Translations under genes and position numbers: made by a program
Shown: one piece after another, positions 56,981 to 64,000 of the stretch
Numbering within the stretch: the first letter of the stretch is position 1
How the letters are laid out: each line of letters starts with the position of its first letter
The notes under the pieces: generated by a model
What the model saw: only the letters and a program-made list of their open reading frames with translations
The model's database searches: none
Told to the model about the DNA's origin: nothing
Origin: Paraconiothyrium sp. Pb-2020
Taxonomy: Eukaryota; Ascomycota; Dothideomycetes; Pleosporales; Didymosphaeriaceae
DNA: 64,000 nucleotides
Direction: 5' to 3'
Assembly (NCBI GenBank): GCA_022419385.1
Contig: JAJUBI010000002.1
Coordinates: 1,426,001 to 1,490,000, forward strand

Positions 56981-58373
56981 CTAAGTCTTCCCCTCGCCAC
57001 CCCTTGTAGCCTCCAGTTCCCCCAAAAGTATGTCTATCAATTTGAACATCTCCCCACCCAGCCTCCTTCCTTCCTCCCTCCACCCCTCTTCGCACAGCCG
57101 CCCAAATCGATCAGGATGCCATCGCAATCGCTCTTTCTTTAGCCACTCGTATCTGTAATTCTCGCTCGCGCGGAGCAAGCGCTCTACATCGTGTTTGCAG
57201 GCGCGAAGACCAGCGGGGTCGGCTTTTTGGAGGGCGCAGACCGGGAGGGGGCAGACCGTCGCGGAGGCAGGAAGATAGGGAAAGGAGGTCAGGAGGTTGG
57301 CGTGGGGAACGGACGTGGAGGGGTGGATTGTGCCGAGGGTCGGGATTGGGGGTGGGATGCAGTCGAAGTCTTGGGGATAGAGGCTGTGGAGGATTGGGAG
57401 CGGATTTGAAGTTTCTTCGGGGCACGCTTTGGCGTTGTAGCGGCGAGGGCGGAGGCGAAGAGGAGCGCTGTGGAGTTGGACCACTGTGTGTATGCTGCCT
57501 TGGTCGCTGGATCCGGTCTGTCATGCTCCGGTGCCGTAGTTCCGTTCGTGTGACCATTGGTCTGCTGGTGTGCTCGGGGCGGTGGAGATTTCGATTTCGA
57601 CTTTGGTTTGGTGAGGCGGAAGAAATTATGCGCAAACGCCTCCAGCGCAGTTGAGTTTTCGTCTGATGTAGAACCAGACCATGTACCGTCGTTGCGTATC
57701 GCGACGAACTGGTCCGGCGTCGTGGAGTCTAGCGCAATATACGCTACTTCGCTCCACCTGAACCCCCTTTCAGCTTTCCAGTCTTCCACTGTTTCCCTCC
57801 ATATTGCCCAATCTTCTCTCTTTCTATCGCCAAGACGATACGCTACATCTCCATACTCGCTCATCGCGAAGAACGCATCATCCGGGCCCCATGTTACCAT
57901 TCGTGGAGGCCCAGCGCGCCACCCGGACGGCGTGAGCCAGGATTGCAGGGTATCTTCCAGCGAGGCGGGGAGGGAGGACCAGCGGATGAAGGTAGGATCC
58001 CATGCTATGTAGGAGGATGAAGGGCCCAAGAAGACGCGGAGGTGCTGGGAAGGGGAGAGTTTGGAGAAAACTCTTTCTAAGCGCGTGGGTATTGATGCTC
58101 CCCAGGCGAGATTATGCATGCTGGACGAATCTTTGAAGGAGAGGATCCAGGAATCGGTTATTGGGCCTAGGGAGGCCCAGTGAACATCCAGAACGCTGCC
58201 ACCCGTGATGAGGGCGAGAAGGGCAGGAGGGAGGTCATGACTGTTGATGTTAGAGCGGATACTGCAAGAACTGGAAGTACAATTTACTATCGTAGTCCCT
58301 CGTAGCTTTTGGATATAAAGCTGTCGTCTGGCCCGAAAGAGAAGAAGCACGTGTGGCTCGATGTACCATGCAT
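56981..58373 (-). CDS. Uncharacterised protein with J-domain-like tail; one junction unresolved
   Basis: Exon 1 (58373-58288) encodes MHGTSSHTCFFSFGPDDSF and joins through a 47-nt intron to exon 2 starting at 58240. The N-terminal about 200 aa (SVLDVHWASLGPITDSW, LRVFLGPSSSYIAW, PRMVTWGPDDAFFAM) are homologous to the protein encoded head to head at 58.7-59.7 kb. A Pro/Ser/Lys-rich linker follows. The open frame then ends at 57289, while a second frame, open from 57484, continues to 56981 with CKHDVERLLRASENYRYEW and LRWHPDRFGRLCEEGW, an HPD-containing J-like or IkBL-like segment common at fungal C-termini. An intron must change frame between 57460 and 57240. GTGCCC to CCCAAG (57 nt) or GTCCGT to AAAAAG (82 nt) both fit by phase. 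The exact join is uncertain. Confidence 0.62.
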
Positions 58374-58711
58374 GCTTGTTTGTTATTGGAAGGATGATGC
58401 AATGACGTCATCCGATAAACACCTCGACAACGCCGGCTGAACGCACGAGAGAAACTCAATGGGATTGGAAAGAGAAAGACAGTGTGGCTGCGACGAGGCT
58501 GAAAATGGAGCGGCGCATAACGGACGTGAAGCACATGTTGTTTACGGTGGTTGGTGCATGATGTCGTTTCCTTGGTAAGAACCTGGAAGCCGATCGCTTG
58601 GCGGCCACGCTGGTAGTGAACGTCTGATCGTGAGATCGCGAACTTACACTTCACACCTCGAAACAAACTAAAGAGAAAGTTAATGCATCACAGTAGCGCA
58701 AAGGTGCTAGC

Positions 58712-59723
58712 ATGTGCGACACGACCTTTACGTTCGGTCAGAGAGGAAACCACTACTTCCAGAGTCCGTCCCGGCTAGAATAGTACGTCCGTTCTCCTCA
58801 TGTGGCAATGTACAAGCTGATCTTGAGTAGTACTCGCTTGCCGAGGAAACTTACCTTCCTCCTCACATCTGTGCAGGTTCAGGAAGTGCATCATGTAGCC
58901 CTCGGTTTCGAAGACAGCTTCCTGTTAACGTGGCGCGACAAGCATGGCCGCGATCACATTGGTAATTTCCAACACATGTCCAACAAAACAATATGACGAC
59001 TCACATCAGCCAGAATCTCAAGGCCTGCCTACTGAGCTCACAAACTTCTTGTGCGCTACAAATGCTCAGGGCCGCCTTTTAAGGAACATCCCCGCCATTC
59101 GCCTTACGTTGGGTCCCCACAACTCCTCCTTTTTTGTCCACGACTCAGCCTCCTATATCTGGATGAACCTCCCACTTGAACTTTTAAAAGCACTCCAATC
59201 CCGGATCAAGGATGGGAACTGGATAGATCGACCGCGAATTGTTGCTCTGGGCGCTGACTCGAACTTCCTACTGTTAACAGAGAAACATGCTGCAGTGTGG
59301 GACCTAGGCTTCTACACAACTATCTCACGGATGTTGGAGTACTCACGTACGCAGAATCGGGGAATCGCTGATGTGCGGAACGTGGCGTTGCATCCATATC
59401 GGTATCAGTGCTTCCTTGCATTGTCGATGAACGGAACCGTGATCAGTGAGAATGTTCCGCCGCATGAGGCTGCCGGGGTAGAAAGCATCAAAATTGCGAT
59501 ATTGAACGATACGAAAGAGATAGAGAGGAAGGCGCAAACATCGCAAACGAGGATCGAGAGTGTACCGAGAAGACCCAGCATTCAACACCAAGCGACGTTG
59601 CGAAGGGATTGGGGTGACAGAAAGCAAGAATTCCGCGCGCAGTCGAAGGGCTTGCGCTTAAGTCTCAGTCTGAGCGTTAGTGCAGCAGGTATCGCGGGGA
59701 GCTTTAGCAAGATGCTTGGATAG
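58712..59723 (+). CDS. Uncharacterised fungal protein, paralogue of the divergent neighbour
   Basis: Three exons (58712-58782, 58831-58961, 59014-59723) with 48- and 52-nt introns give 303 aa. The order is MCDTTFTFGQRGNHYF, VHHVALGFEDSFLLTW, GRDHIESQGLPTELTNF, IRLTLGPHNSSFFVHD, a run of WMNLPLELLKALQSRI, DRPRIVALGADSNFLLL and AAVWDLGFYTTISRML, ending in a basic Ser/Leu-rich tail. The repeated short blocks (LGPxxSx, VxxGxDxxF, WDLG) suggest a beta-propeller-like repeat protein, which is inference. It shares its core with the gene on the other side of a 340-base divergent promoter but lacks that gene's J-like tail. Confidence 0.75.
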
Positions 59724-60041
59724 TGGATCGCCGCGATGCGAGTCCGAATGCGCGAACCTGACAATCACAGAGGCCAATGAAGAACTCACCATTTCAATAA
59801 AAGCTCTCTCGCTTGAGGTCAAGATTGGCTAGCAGCACACCAATATCAGCATATAAGGTGGAATGACTTACCCCAGGGTAGTTCACTCTTTCAGAAAGTC
59901 TGATCCCACGAATAAATACTGTGTGGCCAGTGTCCATGGGCAAGAAGACTGCGGCAAGAATTCTGAGTCATTTTTTTGGCCACTGCGAATGCTACTCTTG
60001 GAGTATTGGGTATCACAAATCTATCTTTACGACAAGGGATC
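59724..60041. other. Convergent gap
   Basis: About 320 bases of 3' sequence between two gene ends. No gene is seen. Confidence 0.5.
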
Positions 60042-60788
60042 TTACATCTTCGCCTTCTCCTTCACTTTATTCTGCGCCGCATAAAGAGCCATCGGAAATG
60101 CACCATCGGCTTCCTCCCAAAACCCAGACCCCGATATTGCCTTCCGCCTGTACCGTCCCAGTGCCGCCTTCGTCACCTTCTGCACCTGTGTCCGCTCGGC
60201 GCTATACTTCGGCCACTTCTCTAGTAAAGCATTGAAGTCATCGCCAACAAGGTAGTGCACCGGTTGCTCCGATTCCACTAGGAGTTTCTCGTACGCTTCC
60301 AATGTCAGAAATGGCGAGTAAATCAACGCAGACTCATTGATTACATTCGCCGCTTCACCCAAGCTAGCACCAGATGCCGTCCGCAGTATCCGGATGTCGA
60401 AATTCGAAAGAAGTGCTTCGTCTTGGCGGGTGAATGTCGGATCTTGCGCGTAAATTTCCACCACCCCTCCTTTAAACTGCTTTTGCAGGGTTTCCCGTAT
60501 TTTAAGGAGAACGGCGAGTTGCTTTATTCGCCGCGTTTGACCTTTCTCAGGTTTGGAGAGAGAGCCGAGACCGAGGGAAACGATGCGGGTTATTGGTGTG
60601 GTGGAGGATTTTGTGACGAAGAGGAGCTGCTTTTCGATGTTTTGTGCAAAGGCGGAAGTGCTATACGTGGCTTGGGCGTCAGAGATTTGAGCCAGAAGAC
60701 GTTGGAGGTCCCGAGATGGTTTGACTTGGGGTTTTCGGCGTGGTCTCGAAGGCAATGTGGTGACAGGCTGAACGACGGCTACCGACAT
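60042..60788 (-). CDS. SRR1-like domain protein
   Basis: Intronless, 248 aa from MSVAVVQP. The SRR1-like core is clear: TRIVSLGLGSLSKPEKGQ, RIKQLAVLLKIRETL, VEIYAQDPTFTRQDEALL, GEAANVINESALIYSPFLT and EQPVHYLVGDDFNALLEKW. The family (Arabidopsis SRR1, yeast Ber1) is linked to circadian signalling, haem biosynthesis regulation and microtubule stability, without a known reaction. An in-frame Met at 60872 would add 28 residues and is less likely because the domain follows MSVAVV closely. Confidence 0.85.
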   Translation of the reverse strand: MSVAVVQPVTTLPSRPRRKPQVKPSRDLQRLLAQISDAQATYSTSAFAQNIEKQLLFVTKSSTTPITRIVSLGLGSLSKPEKGQTRRIKQLAVLLKIRETLQKQFKGGVVEIYAQDPTFTRQDEALLSNFDIRILRTASGASLGEAANVINESALIYSPFLTLEAYEKLLVESEQPVHYLVGDDFNALLEKWPKYSAERTQVQKVTKAALGRYRRKAISGSGFWEEADGAFPMALYAAQNKVKEKAKM

Positions 60789-62511
60789 CTTGCAGTTTCT
60801 TCTTCGAATTTGTGCTCCAGATTCCACTATATCTGTGAATATTCTCACTAGGATTTGGTTGAGAATGGACACTACTAGTTCACAGAGTTGTCACGGTTTT
60901 CTTCAGTATACTCTCTCTCCACCACTGCATGCGTCGCTCTTATATCTCTCAATCCATGATGATCCTATCTGATTTTACAACCCATTTTCTCATCAAACTT
61001 ACAAAGTCACCCCGAAATATTGCACAACATCTGCTTACACTAACCCTTCGCGGGCTGTGCAGAGGTTGCGCACGGACGTTTTGGCTATTGGCTTGTTAAT
61101 CGCTGCTTTGAAATCATACGTCATTTCCGAAACACCGAGCCCGCGTCGTCGTGTGTTGATGGAAAAAGGGCGTTTTGTGCACAGTTGGGGGATGTGAGTC
61201 ATTCTGAGTTATCAGGAGCCTGAAGCGATGGAAAGAGAAGGTGTGGTGGGACTGGGACGAAGAGTGCTAGCGCGAGTGAGGTTCGCGATTCTAGGGGATC
61301 TTTCGGGACGTGCGGCGTATTGGGAAGCACAATGGACGACAAGAGAATGCGAACTTCTAGGTGCCAAACCTCACCTCTTCTATGAAAACGAATTTTAGAC
61401 AAGCTCATTAGTTGATCAGCCGTTGATGAAATAAGTATAGTCCAAGCACACGGTACTTCGGTCCACGACGCGGGTATCAAAAATACTGTCTCGCACAGTA
61501 GATCGCCACTGGAGACTCACCTCTAGAGTCGGCTACTGTGAAGTGTTGCAATGGCTCAATAGTGCGTACAAAACGCGACATATCGATGAAGGGATAAGTC
61601 TACACGCGCGAGAAGAAGTCAAGGTTACATCGGCCATCAGTTCGAGTGTAGGGCCGCAGGCGCTTGCGTTGATACTAACCCAGCATCCACAACGGAGGTA
61701 TCGATTTCCCTGATCAGTTGAAAGTATACGCTCACCTCCATATCATCATGCCTCCACTACTGACAAAGGTTTCGGGAGCGGCTTGTTATTGAACCCCTGA
61801 GCCTTCTACAAACGTTTCCCCATCCTATGGTACAGACACAAGGTGGCCATCTGTAGGCCGTGGCGAGAGGTCGCTCGTCAATAAAAAGACTTTTGAGGAA
61901 CAAATGCAGCACTGTCCAACATCGTGTACGGACGGTCATCCCTTATACGAAGATGTTCGTCGTGGCCGACACCTGGAGCTCTCGTTGCTACTAGTCAGGG
62001 ATCGTGTTCACCGTGTAGACTAGCAAGAGCTTCTCCCGTGCTCTTGTAAGCTACAGTGCCCAGCCTCATGAAAATTTGGCAACATCAACCAGATGAGTAA
62101 GAAGAATTGCAGTCATTTACAAGTGCGAGTCTCCATCATATCAAGCACGCATTGCTGCTGACTAAAAATAGACTTGCCGATGTTCGAACATCCGCCTTTC
62201 GCAAGATTGATCAGATGTTGTTTCAACCCAGTTGGTTAGTACAACAGATCATTTTGCATGCGCAATTCAATGATATGACCGCATTTTGACAAGTAATGAT
62301 GTCGGGGTCGCCTAGGAGCTCACTGTGCTCCTCAACTGCTAATTTATCATTCAACACCACCAAGTTGCCGAATCCTATCTTAACTCGATCATCGGCAAGT
62401 AAAGTACATGAACTGCTCGCTAGTGTCGACCAGTACTGGCAAAAAGTGTGTGCTAGGGACGCCTCGGTGCACACAGTGCTCCAGAACTGGCCCCCACGGC
62501 CCCAAAAAGAC
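60789..62511. other. Gene-poor stretch
   Basis: About 1.7 kb with short conflicting frames only. No RNA gene or repeat is recognised. Confidence 0.5.
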
Positions 62512-62610
62512 GGGTCTTACCGCGATTCGAACGCGGGGCCTCTCGCAAACGTGCTCAGGTGTTGATCAACTGATCCCTAAGCGAGAATCATACCACTAGA
62601 CCATAAGACC
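62512..62610 (-). tRNA. tRNA-Pro(AGG) with 27-nt intron
   Basis: On the minus strand, acceptor GGTCTTA pairs with TAAGACC. The D-arm is TGGTCTAGTGGTATGATT, and the anticodon stem CTCGC/GCGAG encloses TTAGGG, 27 extra bases and T. The T-arm CCGCG-TTCGAAT-CGCGG closes. Anticodon AGG with the usual G37 and an intron at 37/38 identifies tRNA-Pro. Discriminator base is C. Confidence 0.92.
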
Positions 62611-63305
62611 GTTGCTCAATTGATGAAAGATCAGAAGAGCTGATTGGCTGAATGGCTACTAGGGGAATTGCGATCATTATAAGCCTGATGCAAAGAGCTC
62701 AGACAGTTCCAGCTTTGCATGATACACATGAAAAGAGGCCTTGGCTCGCTTGATCTAAAAATTTCCAGGATGGTGGGTGAAGATGCAAATTCTGTTCACA
62801 CACGATGTGGGAGCTACGCGAGTCATGTCGACTGTAGCGAAGCCTCACCTTGTATCCTAAGCTCCTTTGTATGCTTTAACGAACATTCTGGACCACAGGC
62901 AGTCGCTTTGGAAAGTGTGTCTTGCTTTGCAATATCTAGATTAGGAAGTATGGTGGCTGATGGCGAAAATTGAACATCATGTAGTAGGCTTTCGTGCCAG
63001 TAGAACATCAGCCATAGACTGTTAGGCTACAATTCTGTACACACGTCGGAGCCGAAGTTATGCTATGCTCTGGAGCACCGATCTAATTTCTTGCGTTGGT
63101 CGCCGGCCATTGTGGATGAGGCCCAGAAGCTGTTCGCGTGAAATTTCTGTACTCAGCCCTACCACCAAGCTTAGCATGAACCTTTTTGCCCAAAGCAATT
63201 CCGTTGCGACAGTTCAATCAGATGTAAACGGCCGGATCCCATGATTTGAAGTACCAACTATAAGACTGATTGACCAGCTGAGGTGGTTCATCAGATCAGC
63301 GACTA
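62611..63305. other. Gap between tRNA genes
   Basis: About 690 bases. No supportable gene. Confidence 0.5.
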
Positions 63306-63411
63306 GCCCGGCTAGCTCAATCGGTAGAGCGTGAGACTCTTAAGTATTCACGGTCCAACAACTCGATTACGCGGTATCTCAAGGTTGTGGGTTCGACCCC
63401 CACGTCGGGCT
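63306..63411 (+). tRNA. tRNA-Lys(CTT) with 33-nt intron
   Basis: Acceptor GCCCGGC pairs with GTCGGGC. The D-arm is TAGCTCAATCGGTAGAGC, and the anticodon stem TGAGA/TCTCA encloses CTCTTA, 33 extra bases and A. The T-arm GTGGG-TTCGACC-CCCAC closes. Anticodon CTT gives tRNA-Lys with an intron at 37/38. The base after the acceptor stem is T. Confidence 0.92.
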
Positions 63412-64000
63412 TCCTTTTTGCATGGGTTGGATGTTTGCCTCCCTGTGAACACACCGTCGAGCTACACATTGGTGGGTTGCTCGGTGGGTTGCCACCTTAC
63501 TTGATGCCGATACTAGCATGTTGTTACATCCTATCCAATGGTGTTAAAGATCAATTAGATCTGAACTGAGATTCAACAATCCTGATTACGGGCACTAAAG
63601 TCGTGGTATGAAGAAGCTCCGATCATTGACCTCGCTGGGTTGACTGACGCGGGTCGTGACTCGTGTGTTCCAGAAGCGCGGAGCCGCCTACAACCTCAAC
63701 TTGCAGGGAAGAAGTTCCAACATCAGGTAGGGCATTTGGCGCAATACAGACTGTTGCCGCATTCGAGAGCAGTTCACGAGTCGTTCATGCACAGCTGGGA
63801 TACAAGATTATCATGGTTGGGCGAGATGGCTGCGTCATCGCACTGGAAAGAGCAACCCCTGCGCGCCTTCCTAGCCGACACCCAACAGCTACACCTGCGC
63901 TGCTGGGCTCTTAGCCTTCGCTCTCGCACTGCCGCCTCCGTGTCCTTTCGTCTTTGCTGCGTCTCTTTCTGCACCCGCTCTTCTCTGCAATGCGAAGAGC
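63412..64000. other. Window end, no gene called
   Basis: About 590 bases. The frames at 63663-63974 on both strands are short and without features. A gene could continue beyond the window. Confidence 0.4.

Overview
The window is filamentous ascomycete nuclear DNA. Almost every gene is interrupted by GT-AG introns of about 40-125 nt, many with a CTAAC/CTGAC-like branch point. The families present (Zn2Cys6 regulator, non-reducing PKS, UstYa, fungal rhodopsin-domain and SRR1 proteins) fit Pezizomycotina. Placement in Dothideomycetes is inference only. Reading frames here come from manual splicing, checked by intron phase and protein-family continuity.

Region 1 (about 2.3-28.8 kb) is a polyketide gene cluster. 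The core enzyme is a non-reducing PKS at 22.2-28.8 kb with order SAT-KS-AT-PT-ACP-ACP-TE, in the wA/PksP/T4HN-synthase style. Around it are a THN/versicolorin-type ketoreductase, a scytalone-dehydratase-like protein, two FAD-linked oxidases of different flavin-attachment class, an AKR7-type aldo-keto reductase, an AflR-like regulator, an O-methyltransferase, an NmrA-like oxidoreductase, a membrane wax-synthase-like acyltransferase and a CipB-like medium-chain reductase. The set suggests a naphthalene-type aromatic polyketide that is reduced and dehydrated as in DHN-melanin chemistry and then oxidised, methylated and acylated. The product cannot be read from sequence. Several members carry altered catalytic positions: SAT Cys to Gly, methyltransferase His to Leu, and the Ser/Asn pair of the dehydratase. 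The aldo-keto reductase has what looks like a mutated splice donor.

Region 2 (about 28.8-44 kb) is gene-sparse. It has a single-pass membrane protein, tRNA-Tyr, and an unusual tRNA-Ala(CGC) with two insertions, one of which looks exactly like a spliceosomal intron. It also has a RidA-family gene, a four-exon cysteine-rich secreted protein, a FAX/GST-like gene cut by an in-frame stop, a frameshifted F-box-like gene, a GNAT, a UstYa-family oxidase and a small secreted peptide gene next to it.

Region 3 (about 45-64 kb) looks like ordinary chromosome with accessory patches: a rhodopsin-domain membrane protein, an APC amino-acid permease, a 10-bp tandem repeat, a tandem pair of secreted But2-like proteins, a tiny spliced membrane-protein gene, a GH47 alpha-mannosidase, a head-to-head pair of paralogous uncharacterised genes, an SRR1-like gene, and intron-containing tRNA-Pro and tRNA-Lys.
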